Source of the DNA: Hydrogenobacter sp. T-8
GTDB lineage: Bacteria > Aquificota > Aquificia > Aquificales > Aquificaceae
Assembly (NCBI RefSeq): GCF_011006175.1
Contig: NZ_CP048795.1
Coordinates: forward strand, 1,054,001 to 1,118,000
Length of the DNA: 64,000 nucleotides
Direction of reading: 5' to 3'
A program made the position numbers and the translations under genes. The notes below the pieces were generated by a model that saw only the letters and a program-made list of their open reading frames with translations, did not search any database and was not told the DNA's origin. This document shows positions 8,682 to 16,961 of this stretch, piece after piece (the stretch's first letter is position 1; every line of letters starts with the position of its first letter).

Positions 8682-9110
8682 ATGTTTACCATAACCGAGT
8701 ATCTGACAGAAGAACACAGAGAGTGTGATGACCTGTATGCAAGAGTGGAGGAGCTTGTGAACTCTGGAAGTTGGGAAGAGGCGAGAAAGGCTTTTGAAGC
8801 TTTCAAAGACGAGACTCTCAGACACTTTCAAAAAGAAGAGGAGGTGCTATTTCCTGAGTTTGAGGGAAGGACAGGTATAGTCATGGGTCCTACGCAGGTT
8901 ATGAGGATGGAACATGCTCAGGCGAGAGAGCTTATACAGAGGATGGAACAGGCTCTTGAAAAAAGGGACAGGAAGACTTTTCTCTCCACTGGAGAAACCT
9001 TTATGATACTTATACAACAGCACAATATGAAAGAAGAGCAGATACTCTATCCCATGTGTGACCAGCATCTTGATGCACCAGAGGTTGTGCAAAAGATGGA
9101 AACACTATGA
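8682..9110 (+). CDS. Hemerythrin HHE-domain protein
   Basis: 142-residue four-helix bundle with the hemerythrin iron ligands: His in the EEHRE helix, HFQKEEE in the second, MEHAQ in the third and QQHNMKEEQ in the fourth. It should bind a non-heme di-iron centre and therefore O2 or NO. No signal peptide, so it is cytoplasmic. The next gene starts 4 bases before its stop and encodes a multi-pass membrane protein with conserved histidines. The pair may handle O2 or NO in a microaerophilic hydrogen or sulfur oxidiser; that role is inferred. Confidence 0.88.
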   Translation: MFTITEYLTEEHRECDDLYARVEELVNSGSWEEARKAFEAFKDETLRHFQKEEEVLFPEFEGRTGIVMGPTQVMRMEHAQARELIQRMEQALEKRDRKTFLSTGETFMILIQQHNMKEEQILYPMCDQHLDAPEVVQKMETL

Positions 9111-10315
9111 GCTTTCCCAAAGGGTTATCCCTATCTCAGGCTCCACCCTTCATTGTTGTTTCAGGCTTTTTTATAACAGCTTGTCTTTTGTGGTTTTTGG
9201 GTTCCTTGCTTGAAGTCTATGCCCTTCTAACAAACAGATTAAGCATACCTTTCCTTACACATATAACCACCGTTGGCTTTGCCCTCTTTACTATGTTTGG
9301 TGCCCTTTTTCAGATGCTTCCTGTTGTAGCAGGTGCGGTAATACAAAAGCCCAAACAAAAGGCTTTTATCTCTTGGCTTCTTTTATTGCCGGGCTATCTA
9401 TTGCTGTTATTTGGTTTTTATTTAAGTAGCTTTTCTGCACTTCTTGCTGGAGCATCACTCCTCTTTACTGGGATAGCTTACACAAGCCTTCTTATGCTTA
9501 ATAGGCTTATGAGGATAAAAAGCTATACTCCTACCTCGCAAGGCATAAAGTTTGCACTTTTGTTTGTGCTTATAGGAGGGTTTTCTGGCTTTCTTACTGC
9601 ACTTTCTTATGGTGGCTATATTGACAACACGGAAATCTTTCTGAAAGTGCACCGCCTATTTATGCTCTTTGGATGGATATTCCTTCTCATAACAAGCGTT
9701 TCTTTTCAGGTTGTAGAGATGTTCTTTGTCACAAAAGCCTATCCAAGGCTTTACGCTATGAATTTTCCATACCTTTTGACTCTTGCCCTCATCTTTTCTC
9801 TTTTTGAATTTAAACTATCAAACCTTCCACTTTCTATGCTTGTGTTTTTTCAAGCCCTTATTACACTCCATAGACTTTTCACAAGAAAAAGAAAAATTGC
9901 GGACAAAAGCCTCTACTTCTGGTATCTTTCCCACATCCATCTTTTAATAGCTGTTATTTTTCTGGTTTTTGATGGCTTTAATTATCGTTTCCTTTTTGTC
10001 TTCTTCCTTTTCTTTTCAACTCTAATAACAGGCATGATGCTTAGGATTATTCCCTTTCTTGTGTGGTTTCACCTTAGCAATGAAGGCTCATTAAAGGTCC
10101 CTCTTATGTCTGAAGTCATAGACCAGAAGCTTATAAATCTCTGCCTTTTGCTTAGTTTTGCAATATCTTTAAGCGTATATCTCTTGCCTATTATTGGACT
10201 TGCCCTTATACCTGCCTTCATGCATTCAGCTCTTAGCTTTCTTCTTTCTTACTCAGTAATTAAGGGTTCGTTTCTTTACTTTAGGCTAAGCCCTCTTTAT
10301 AATCCTTCTAAATGA
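9107..10315 (+). CDS. Polytopic membrane protein, heme-copper oxidase I/NnrS-like
   Basis: 402 residues with about 12 predicted transmembrane helices and no other domain. Single histidines sit in equivalent places of several helices, each followed by Gly-containing hydrophobic sequence: LTHITTVGF, KVHRLFMLFGW, LSHIHLL, then TGMMLRIIPFLVW. This pattern is seen in NnrS and related uncharacterised subunit-I-like proteins that bind heme. It overlaps the hemerythrin gene by 4 bases and murG by 4 bases. A role in NO/O2 sensing or detoxification is plausible but not shown; a transporter remains possible. Confidence 0.6.
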   Translation: MSFPKGLSLSQAPPFIVVSGFFITACLLWFLGSLLEVYALLTNRLSIPFLTHITTVGFALFTMFGALFQMLPVVAGAVIQKPKQKAFISWLLLLPGYLLLLFGFYLSSFSALLAGASLLFTGIAYTSLLMLNRLMRIKSYTPTSQGIKFALLFVLIGGFSGFLTALSYGGYIDNTEIFLKVHRLFMLFGWIFLLITSVSFQVVEMFFVTKAYPRLYAMNFPYLLTLALIFSLFEFKLSNLPLSMLVFFQALITLHRLFTRKRKIADKSLYFWYLSHIHLLIAVIFLVFDGFNYRFLFVFFLFFSTLITGMMLRIIPFLVWFHLSNEGSLKVPLMSEVIDQKLINLCLLLSFAISLSVYLLPIIGLALIPAFMHSALSFLLSYSVIKGSFLYFRLSPLYNPSK

Positions 10316-11376
10316 GAGTTTTTGTTTCAGGCGGTGGCACGGGTGGACACTTTTTCCCTGCGCTGGCACTTATAGAGTGTCTTCTTGAGGAGAAAATAGA
10401 TACTGTTTTTGTGGGTTCGGAAAGAGGCATAGAAAAAAGGCTAAGCGACAAATTGCCCGTCCAAAGCCACTTTGTGCAGGCTTATCCTTTTATGGGTAGA
10501 GGTATAAAGGAGAAACTCACTTCTGTGTTTAAAAACTTCAGGGGAGCTTTGCAAGTAGCCAGGCTATTAGAAAGAGGGGACAAGGCGGTGGTCTTTGGAG
10601 GATATGCGAGCCTTCCTCTGGGTTTAGCTTGCCCTCTAAAAGGCACTTCCTTATACCTTCATGAGCAAAATTCTGTGCCAAGCAAGACCAACAGGCTACT
10701 ATGGAGGTTTGCAAAAAGGGTCTTTATAACCTTTGAATACACAAAAAGATACTTTCCAAAGGAAAAGACTGTTAAGACTGGTCTGCCTGTTAGGAAATCC
10801 CTGTGGGAGGGACTTAGTCTAAGCAAGGAAGAAGCACTCAAAAGGTTGGGTTTGGAAGACAGAATTACGCTCCTTGTAGTGGGAGGCAGTCAGGGTGCAA
10901 GTTTCTTAAACCAGATAGCCCCCGAGGTCTTTCAAAAAACAGGCTGGCAGGGCATACACATAACTGGAGAAAGGGATTACGAAAAGTTAGAAGAATTTTA
11001 TAAACAAAAAGGACTAAAAGTTTTGGTCTTGCCCTTTAGTCATGAAATGCATATCCTATACAGAGCAAGCACTGTAGCCCTTAGCAGAGCGGGTGCAAGC
11101 ACCATAACAGAGCTTTCTCTTTTCGGCGTGCCTTCCGTTTTTATTCCCTTTCCTCATGCAATTGGAGACCATCAATATTACAACGCAAAAGAGATAGAAG
11201 ACCTTGGAGGTGGACTCCTTCTAAGACAGGAAGAAGTAAGCGTAGAAAGGTTAGTCAAAGAGATAGAGCGTATACTCAAAGACTATGAGCTTTTCTCCAA
11301 AAACATAAAAGTTTTTGCCAATCCACTTGCCTGTGAGGAAATAAAGAAGTATATTCTTCATGAGGAGGGAAAATGA
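10312..11376 (+). CDS. murG: Lipid II synthase MurG
   Basis: UDP-GlcNAc:undecaprenyl-PP-MurNAc-pentapeptide GlcNAc transferase, acting at the inner face of the cytoplasmic membrane in peptidoglycan synthesis. The N-terminal GGGTGGH loop, the LHEQNSVPSKTNR segment, the GGSQGA loop opening the UDP-GlcNAc domain and ALSRAGASTITEL with the HQYYNA motif are all present. Length (354) is normal. It starts with an ATGA overlap to the upstream membrane protein gene and overlaps the downstream coiled-coil gene the same way, so it is in an operon unrelated in function. Confidence 0.95.
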   Translation: MRVFVSGGGTGGHFFPALALIECLLEEKIDTVFVGSERGIEKRLSDKLPVQSHFVQAYPFMGRGIKEKLTSVFKNFRGALQVARLLERGDKAVVFGGYASLPLGLACPLKGTSLYLHEQNSVPSKTNRLLWRFAKRVFITFEYTKRYFPKEKTVKTGLPVRKSLWEGLSLSKEEALKRLGLEDRITLLVVGGSQGASFLNQIAPEVFQKTGWQGIHITGERDYEKLEEFYKQKGLKVLVLPFSHEMHILYRASTVALSRAGASTITELSLFGVPSVFIPFPHAIGDHQYYNAKEIEDLGGGLLLRQEEVSVERLVKEIERILKDYELFSKNIKVFANPLACEEIKKYILHEEGK

Positions 11377-11741
11377 AGAGGTTGTTTCTTTGCTTACTAT
11401 TCTTTTTTAGCATGTCTTTTGCCCTTACGCCAGAAGAGGAAAAACAGTTGCTAAAAGATGTTGCGGAGATAAAGGCATCCTTAAAGGTGTTTATGGAGCA
11501 GACAGAAAAAAGGTTTGAGCAAATAGACAAAAGGTTTGAGCAGGTAGATAAAAGGTTTGAGGAAGTTAATCACAAAATTGAGATGATTCTGGTCTTTATG
11601 GGTATTCTTGCTGGCACTTTTGCCACCATAACTGCGGTAACTATAAGCTTTGCCATATGGGACAAGTTTGAAGCCTTTGGAAAGCTGGCAAAAAGAGATG
11701 AGGAGCTTGCAAAATTCTTAAGAGAAAGAAATCTACTTTAA
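11373..11741 (+). CDS. Small membrane coiled-coil protein with heptad repeats
   Basis: 122 residues. An N-terminal hydrophobic segment (residues 3-17) looks like a signal peptide or anchor, a charged coiled coil spans about 20-72, a second hydrophobic segment about 72-95, and the tail is charged. Residues 46-66 are three tandem heptads of the form KRFE(Q/E)(I/V)(D/N), encoded by a 21-base tandem repeat. Similar short coiled-coil proteins are common in Aquificaceae, but their function is unknown to me. ATGA overlap with murG. Confidence 0.65.
   Translation: MKRLFLCLLFFFSMSFALTPEEEKQLLKDVAEIKASLKVFMEQTEKRFEQIDKRFEQVDKRFEEVNHKIEMILVFMGILAGTFATITAVTISFAIWDKFEAFGKLAKRDEELAKFLRERNLL
11508..11570 (+). 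repeat. Three 21-base tandem repeats inside a coiled-coil gene
   Basis: Units start at 11508, 11529 and 11550, each beginning AAAAGGTTTGAG. They are in frame and each encodes a seven-residue heptad, so unequal recombination would change coiled-coil length without breaking the frame. Confidence 0.8.
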
Positions 11742-11754
11742 GGAGGGTATAAAC

Positions 11755-12633
11755 ATGGAAGTAAGAAAGGCAGTTTTGCCAGTAGCAGGCTGGGGGACAA
11801 GGTTTTTGCCAGCAACAAAAGCTATGCCAAAGGAGATGTTTCCTATAATTGACAAGCCTGTCATACAGTTTATCGTGGAAGAGTGCCTTGATGCTGGCAT
11901 TGACAATATTATATTCGTCACAGGAAGGCATAAAAGACCCATTGAACACCACTTTGATATAAACACAGACCTTGAAAAGCACCTTGAACAATGCGGAAAA
12001 ACGGAGCTTTTGAAAAACATAATGGAGATAAGCAGGTTAATAAATCCCATATACATAAGACAAAAGGAACAGCTCGGACTTGGTCATGCGGTGCTTGTGG
12101 CAGAGCCTGTGGTGGGTTATGAGCCTTTTATAGTGTGTCTGGGAGACGTGATACTCAGAGATGAGGATAATGTGCTAAGAAAAATGATGGACGTATACAA
12201 GAGGTTTGGTAAAAGCGTAATAGCGGTCTTTGAAGTGGAACAAAGGGAGGTTTCAAAATATGGCATCATAGACGGCAGGCATATTGAAAAGGACATATAC
12301 ATAATAGATGACCTCGTGGAAAAGCCAAAGCCAGAAGAAGCTCCCTCAAGGCTCGCCATAGTGGGAAGATATCTCTTCACTCCAAGGATATTTGAAAAAC
12401 TTAAGATAACACCGCCCGGTAAGGGGGGTGAGATACAGCTTACCGACGCCATAAGACTACTTCTTGAAGAAGAAGCGGTCTATGCCATAAAGATTGACTC
12501 AAGGGTCTACGACACGGGAACACCTATGGGATACATACAGACCATCCTTGAATTTGCATTGCAGAGGGAAGACCTCAGGGAGGGATTACTAAGGTATATA
12601 AAAGAGCTCACCATTGAAACCACTGAGGTATAA
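11755..12633 (+). CDS. galU: UTP-glucose-1-phosphate uridylyltransferase GalU
   Basis: Makes UDP-glucose from UTP and glucose-1-phosphate for surface polysaccharide and lipopolysaccharide synthesis. The nucleotide-binding start AGWGTRFLPATKAMPKEM, the sugar-binding GLGHAV and the VGRYLFTP segment all match the family. Length (292) is typical. A clear AAGGAGGG precedes the ATG. Its stop codon TAA (12631-12633) is part of a TATAAT that may serve as the -10 of ctaA. Confidence 0.95.
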   Translation: MEVRKAVLPVAGWGTRFLPATKAMPKEMFPIIDKPVIQFIVEECLDAGIDNIIFVTGRHKRPIEHHFDINTDLEKHLEQCGKTELLKNIMEISRLINPIYIRQKEQLGLGHAVLVAEPVVGYEPFIVCLGDVILRDEDNVLRKMMDVYKRFGKSVIAVFEVEQREVSKYGIIDGRHIEKDIYIIDDLVEKPKPEEAPSRLAIVGRYLFTPRIFEKLKITPPGKGGEIQLTDAIRLLLEEEAVYAIKIDSRVYDTGTPMGYIQTILEFALQREDLREGLLRYIKELTIETTEV

Positions 12634-12634
12634 T
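12629..12634 (+). promoter_or_regulatory. Putative -10 element of ctaA overlapping the galU stop codon
   Basis: TATAAT at 12629-12634 includes the galU TAA. The ctaA ATG at 12646 follows after 11 bases and has no Shine-Dalgarno, so any leader would be only a few bases. No good -35 lies at the standard distance (TTGAAA at 12614 is too close), so confidence is moderate. Confidence 0.4.
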
Positions 12635-12645
12635 TTATAGCTATT

Positions 12646-13515
12646 ATGCTGAGGCTATTCTTAGGACTTGCGATACTGTTTACCTACATAGTGATGATAT
12701 GGGGAGGGGCGGTAAGGTCAACGGATTCTGGGCTTGCTTGTCCTGATTGGCCCCTCTGCTATGGTAACTTTCAGCCACCAAAGGAAACTTCTGCAAAGTT
12801 AGAAATGGGACACAGAACGGTTAGCGGGCTTGCGGGTATTTTTGTATTCCTCACCTTTTTCCTTTTATGGTTCAAATACAAGACTGCTCCAAAATCCGCA
12901 AAGATAGCATCTCTTGTTGCCTTGCTCTTTACCGTATCCGCTGCGCTTACTGGGATGAAGATGATAAGGTTAGAAGCTCCAAACCTCAAATATGTGTCTC
13001 ATATGCTCCTTGAGTCCTTCCACATATACGAGTCCATGATAATTCTTGGTGCTTTGGTTTTAACTTACAGATTTTTGCAAAGGGATGAAAAACCTTCTGG
13101 TGGTGTCCCCTTATGGGCTTATGCCTTTGCCCTTACCACTATGATAACCGGTGTCCTTGTGCGATACACGGGCTCTGGTGAAGCCTGTGGTCATGAGTGG
13201 CCTACCTGTGCAGGAAAGCTAATACCAGACCTTACTAACTGGCAGATCGCTCTCCAATTCGCCCACAGAAACATAGCCTATGTTACATGGCTTGCCTTTC
13301 TTTTGGCTATGGTATCTAACTTTAACAGGACAACGCTTACCGCCTTTGTTTTTATAAACCTTCAGTTCCTGTTCGCCATTTCTATGGTGGTATCTGGGTT
13401 CTTTCTCCCCTTTGTGTTTCTTGATACCGCTATGGGCTTTTTCTTTTTTGCTTGGCTTACATATAACCTTCAACTTAGTAAAACTCCAGAGCCAAGGGTA
13501 AAACCTGCATGGTAA
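12646..13515 (+). CDS. ctaA: Heme A synthase (CtaA/COX15)
   Basis: Membrane enzyme that oxidises the C8 methyl of heme O to the formyl of heme A. 289 residues with eight predicted transmembrane helices in two four-helix halves. The first half carries the signature SGLACPDWPLCYG and MGHRT; the second has GSGEACGHEWPTC with its Cys pair and AHR. The heme-ligand histidines are therefore retained. It overlaps ctaB by 7 bases and is followed by an oxidase-subunit-I-like gene, forming a terminal-oxidase maturation cassette. Confidence 0.93.
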   Translation: MLRLFLGLAILFTYIVMIWGGAVRSTDSGLACPDWPLCYGNFQPPKETSAKLEMGHRTVSGLAGIFVFLTFFLLWFKYKTAPKSAKIASLVALLFTVSAALTGMKMIRLEAPNLKYVSHMLLESFHIYESMIILGALVLTYRFLQRDEKPSGGVPLWAYAFALTTMITGVLVRYTGSGEACGHEWPTCAGKLIPDLTNWQIALQFAHRNIAYVTWLAFLLAMVSNFNRTTLTAFVFINLQFLFAISMVVSGFFLPFVFLDTAMGFFFFAWLTYNLQLSKTPEPRVKPAW

Positions 13516-14387
13516 ATAGGGCTGTGGTATACAGTAGTCTCATAAGGGATTACATAATCCTCACAAAACCTGGCATAGTCTTGCTCGTTCTAATAACAAC
13601 TCTCACTGGCATGTATTTTGCCAAGAGAGGCTTTCCAGACCCTTGGCTCGTCTTTTGGACCCTTCTTGGGACTGGACTTGCCTCTGCGGGCTCTGCGGTT
13701 CTCAATCAATTCTTTGATAGGGACTTGGATGCCCTTATGAGTAGGACAAAGGACAGACCACTGCCAAGCGGAAGCATACCACCTTCCAACGCCCTCGTCT
13801 TTGGCTTGTCTTTGCTTGTGCTTTCTGCGGTTGTAATGATTCTTAAAGTAAACCTGCTTTCAACCTTTTTTGTCTTCCTCGCTTCCTTCTTCTATGTGGT
13901 GGTCTATACCATCGCTCTAAAAAGAAAAAGTCCATTGGCAACAGAAATAGGTGGTGTTTCAGGTGCTCTTCCTCCTGTGATAGGGTATGCGTCGGTGAGA
14001 GGAGAGGTAGGCTTTGAAGCTCTTATACTTTTTCTCATAATGTTCATGTGGCAACCACCCCACTTTTGGGTTTTGGCAATAAAGTATGCGGAAGACTACA
14101 AAAGAGCGGGAATTCCAACCCTTCCTGTATCAAAGGGAATAGAGCATACCAAGATAAAAACCCTCATATACACTGCAGGACTACTTCCCCTAAGTCTTCT
14201 GCCTTCCCTTTATGGGTTGGCTGGGCATATCTATTTTATCTCCGCCCTTGTGCTTAGCGGTTTATACCTCGCCCTCACCCTTAGGTTTGTCCTTTCAAAA
14301 AAGCCCAACGGTATGTTTTTGTTTTTCTACTCGGTTCTCTATATAGCCCTTTTATTTTCTGTGATGGTCTTTGACATGAGGAGATAA
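13509..14387 (+). CDS. ctaB: Heme O synthase / protoheme IX farnesyltransferase (CtaB/CyoE)
   Basis: UbiA-family prenyltransferase that adds farnesyl to heme B to give heme O. 292 residues and about nine transmembrane helices. The first Asp-rich loop NQFFDRDLDALMSRTKDRPLP matches the NxxxDxxxDxxxxRT signature, with the second loop around KYAEDYKRAGIP. It overlaps ctaA and lies 3 bases from the next gene, so heme O and heme A synthesis are transcribed together with the probable acceptor protein. Confidence 0.95.
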   Translation: MVNRAVVYSSLIRDYIILTKPGIVLLVLITTLTGMYFAKRGFPDPWLVFWTLLGTGLASAGSAVLNQFFDRDLDALMSRTKDRPLPSGSIPPSNALVFGLSLLVLSAVVMILKVNLLSTFFVFLASFFYVVVYTIALKRKSPLATEIGGVSGALPPVIGYASVRGEVGFEALILFLIMFMWQPPHFWVLAIKYAEDYKRAGIPTLPVSKGIEHTKIKTLIYTAGLLPLSLLPSLYGLAGHIYFISALVLSGLYLALTLRFVLSKKPNGMFLFFYSVLYIALLFSVMVFDMRR

Positions 14388-14390
14388 ACT

Positions 14391-15710
14391 ATGCACAAAA
14401 AATGGCTTTTGCTTTCTATTGTTTCTTTGGGTCTTGGTGGTTTGCTTGCCCTCGTTGCCGCGATAGCAAGAACCCCCGCAGTTTATAAACTTGTCCCACC
14501 CGGCTATTTTTACCATTCTATAATAGGACATGTAGACCTTGCTATAGTGGGATTTTTCTTAACTTTTAGTCTTCTTCTTTGGCAGTTGACCTTCAGAGAG
14601 GAGCTTAAAACCCCCCTTTACTTCTCTTTAGGTGGTATTTTCCTTATAGCTCTCGTTTCTCTTCTTGGAGTTGGCAAGGGAGTGTCTAACAACTACCTTC
14701 CCACCATAGACCATCCACTTTTCTGGCTTGGTGCTTTGTTCTTTTTCGCCGGTTTTTGGCTCGGTGGCTTTGGACTTTTGGCAAGAGCTGAAAAGGGTAT
14801 ATTCTCAGAAAACCCAAGGAAACACTTAGCATCAATTTCTATCCTGCTTTCTATTTTTATGCTTCTTGCCTTCCTTACCTCTATACCAAAGGCAGGCTCA
14901 AGAGAAGAGCTCTACCTTTTTTACGAAAGGCTCTACTGGGCTCCAGGGCACATCCATCAGTTTATAAACGGTGTTATGCTCCTATACGCTTGGTATTACT
15001 TGTTTGAGATAAAGGGTATAAAACTTGAACTTGGAAGACTTAGATATGTGAGCTTTTTGTTTCTTTCCTTTTGCTTTATGTATGTGTTTATTCCCATAGT
15101 TTTTGCAGACCCTGTTTCTGAAAGTGCAAGAAGACTTACAGACCTGGGATATGCGGTAGGGCTTGGTCTTCCCATATTCTTCCATATATACTTCTTGCTT
15201 AAAAACTATAAGATGGGCAAAGACCTATATTCCACAGCCTTTTTTATCTCTCTTGTCCTCTACCTGCTTGGTGTATTTATCGCCTATGCTGGAGTTCTGC
15301 CTTCCCTTGTGTCTTATTTTATTAACCCCTCAAGCGAATACATAGGAATGAAGTCAAACCTTAGCATTCCTGCCCATTATCATGGAGTAATAACCAGCCA
15401 AACCCTTGCCTTTATGACAATCGCTTACCACCTCTTTAAGGAGCTGGGATATACCCAAAGGCTTAGCAAATTATCCCTGCCCCAAGTTTATCTATACGGC
15501 ACTGGCATGGTGCTTTTTGTGTTGGGACTCTTTTTTGCAGGTTTAAGGAATGCACCAAGAAAAACCTATGGCACAGGCTTTACCGATGACCCATTAGTGC
15601 TTATGTCTTTGGGTCTAATGGGTATTGGCACACTTCTTGCAGTTGCAGGTGGTGTTATATTTGTTCTCTACTCTCTTAAAGTGTTATTTGGTAGAAGTTC
15701 TCCACAATAG
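14391..15710 (+). CDS. Divergent heme-copper oxidase subunit I-like protein
   Basis: 439 residues with about 12 transmembrane helices. Histidines sit where heme-copper oxidases bind metal: IIGHVDLAIVGF (helix II), PGHIHQF where the usual subunit I has HPEVY, and PAHYHGV resembling the AHFHYV of helix X. A GLRNAPRKTYG loop resembles the conserved MPRRY. The usual His-His dyad for CuB is not seen. It is shorter than a standard subunit I (over 500). Position directly after ctaA-ctaB suggests it carries heme A or O. Subunits II and III are not adjacent. It overlaps mtnC by 35 bases at the 3' end. Confidence 0.65.
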   Translation: MHKKWLLLSIVSLGLGGLLALVAAIARTPAVYKLVPPGYFYHSIIGHVDLAIVGFFLTFSLLLWQLTFREELKTPLYFSLGGIFLIALVSLLGVGKGVSNNYLPTIDHPLFWLGALFFFAGFWLGGFGLLARAEKGIFSENPRKHLASISILLSIFMLLAFLTSIPKAGSREELYLFYERLYWAPGHIHQFINGVMLLYAWYYLFEIKGIKLELGRLRYVSFLFLSFCFMYVFIPIVFADPVSESARRLTDLGYAVGLGLPIFFHIYFLLKNYKMGKDLYSTAFFISLVLYLLGVFIAYAGVLPSLVSYFINPSSEYIGMKSNLSIPAHYHGVITSQTLAFMTIAYHLFKELGYTQRLSKLSLPQVYLYGTGMVLFVLGLFFAGLRNAPRKTYGTGFTDDPLVLMSLGLMGIGTLLAVAGGVIFVLYSLKVLFGRSSPQ

Positions 15711-16347
15711 GGTGTTTTGAATCTGTCTTTTCCGTGTCCCTTACAACCCTTATAGTTCTCATACCAGCGGACCTTGCACAGTCAAGCTCCTCCTCCAAGT
15801 CAGACAAAAACAAACACTCCTCCGGCTTTAGACCTATAAGCTCAGCAATTTTCAAATAAGACTCCTTCTCCTTTTTACTTCCCACAGAAGTGTCAAAAAA
15901 ACCATCAAAAAGATAGGTAAGGTCTCCATAGTCCGTGTTTCCAAAAAAGAGCTTTTGAGCCTTTACAGAACCAGAAGAGTAAACATAGAGCCTATAGCCT
16001 TGCTCCTTCCACTCTTTGAGTTTTTTGTAAGCATCTTCGTATATGTGTCCTTTTAATTCTCCTGAAGTAAACCCCTCTTCCCATATATGCCCTTGAAGTT
16101 CTTTGAGAAGTGGTTCCTTTAGGTCCCTGTCTATCCATTCCTCAAAGGTCTTTACTGCGGTGTCAAGGTCTACACTTCTTTGGAGCTTTTCCTCAAGCCC
16201 TCTTATTAGCTCCTTGACCTTATCCTCTTGCCAGTGAGCCTCAAGAAAACTTCTAAGCCTTATCTCTGAGTAGGGAAACATAACCTCTTTTACATAGGAT
16301 ATGGACGAAGTTGTCCCCTCTATGTCTGTTATGATCGCCCTTATCAT
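15676..16347 (-). CDS. mtnC: Enolase-phosphatase E1 (methionine salvage) MtnC
   Basis: HAD-superfamily enzyme that enolises and dephosphorylates 2,3-diketo-5-methylthiopentyl-1-phosphate to the acireductone. The first HAD motif is ITDIEGTTSSISYVK, with the family-typical DIEGT. Ser in YVYSSGS gives motif II, and FLSDLEEELDCARSAGM gives motif III. Length (223) is typical. It overlaps mtnD by 4 bases (ATGA), so the two consecutive pathway enzymes are translationally coupled. Confidence 0.93.
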   Translation of the reverse strand: MIRAIITDIEGTTSSISYVKEVMFPYSEIRLRSFLEAHWQEDKVKELIRGLEEKLQRSVDLDTAVKTFEEWIDRDLKEPLLKELQGHIWEEGFTSGELKGHIYEDAYKKLKEWKEQGYRLYVYSSGSVKAQKLFFGNTDYGDLTYLFDGFFDTSVGSKKEKESYLKIAELIGLKPEECLFLSDLEEELDCARSAGMRTIRVVRDTEKTDSKHPIVENFYQITL

Positions 16348-16898
16348 CTTAGCTTTAGGATATGGTCATGACTTGGTATTTTTTTGGATATGTCAGAGCC
16401 AGTAAAGTTCGCCACCCAACCATCAGGTATGGAGAAAAACCTAATAGCCTTAAAGAAAGGCTCTGTTCCCATATCAAACCAGTGCTTTGTGTTTGCAGGC
16501 ACGCTTATGAAATCACCCTTCTCACACAAGACCGCATAGACTTTATCCTCAGGGTGCAGATAAAAGGTTCCACAGCCATCAACAAAAAACCTCACTTCAA
16601 AGTCTGAGTGCGTATGCTCTGAAAGGAACATATTCCTTAGCTCTTCCTTTTTTGGATGCTCTGGTGTTAGGCTTACCACATCAATAGACTTGAAGTCAAA
16701 CTCCTTCACTATCCTGTCCACATCCTCCTTGTAGGCTTCAAGCACCTCTTCTTGACCTGCAGACCAGGGAAGCTCTGCCTTTGCCTCCCACCTTTCAAAG
16801 CGTATGCCAATGGACGCAAGCCTCTGAGATATCTTTTCGTAATCCCTTTCAACCTCCAAAAGCCTTCCTTCTTCGTCATAAACCACCAGCAAGCTCAT
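16344..16898 (-). CDS. mtnD: Acireductone dioxygenase MtnD
   Basis: Cupin enzyme that cleaves the acireductone with O2. With Fe2+ it yields the methionine precursor keto acid plus formate. The metal site HTHSDFEVRFFV (HxHxxxxE) and a later His in NTKHWFD are present. The ATG at 16898 is chosen because AAGAGG lies just upstream (16909-16904) and the 12 extra residues of the longer frame would extend back to the TATAAT at 16922-16917. Next enzyme in the pathway after MtnC. Confidence 0.93.
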   Translation of the reverse strand: MSLLVVYDEEGRLLEVERDYEKISQRLASIGIRFERWEAKAELPWSAGQEEVLEAYKEDVDRIVKEFDFKSIDVVSLTPEHPKKEELRNMFLSEHTHSDFEVRFFVDGCGTFYLHPEDKVYAVLCEKGDFISVPANTKHWFDMGTEPFFKAIRFFSIPDGWVANFTGSDISKKIPSHDHILKLR

Positions 16899-16903
16899 TT
16901 CGG

Positions 16904-16943
16904 ACCTCTTAAGTTTATTATAGCTTAAACTCAAAAGTGTCTT
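16904..16943 (-). promoter_or_regulatory. Promoter and ribosome binding site of mtnD-mtnC
   Basis: On the minus strand AAGACA (16943-16938), 15 bases, TATAAT (16922-16917) and then AAGAGG (16909-16904) precede the ATG at 16898. The promoter sits between the methyltransferase stop and mtnD, so mtnDC can be transcribed independently of mtnB and the methyltransferase. Confidence 0.5.
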
Positions 16944-16961
16944 TTGTCCTCATCTAAATTG

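Noticed and set aside
11508-11570. Short CRISPR-like or microsatellite repeat
   Set aside because: Units are directly adjacent without spacers and are in-frame coiled-coil heptads.
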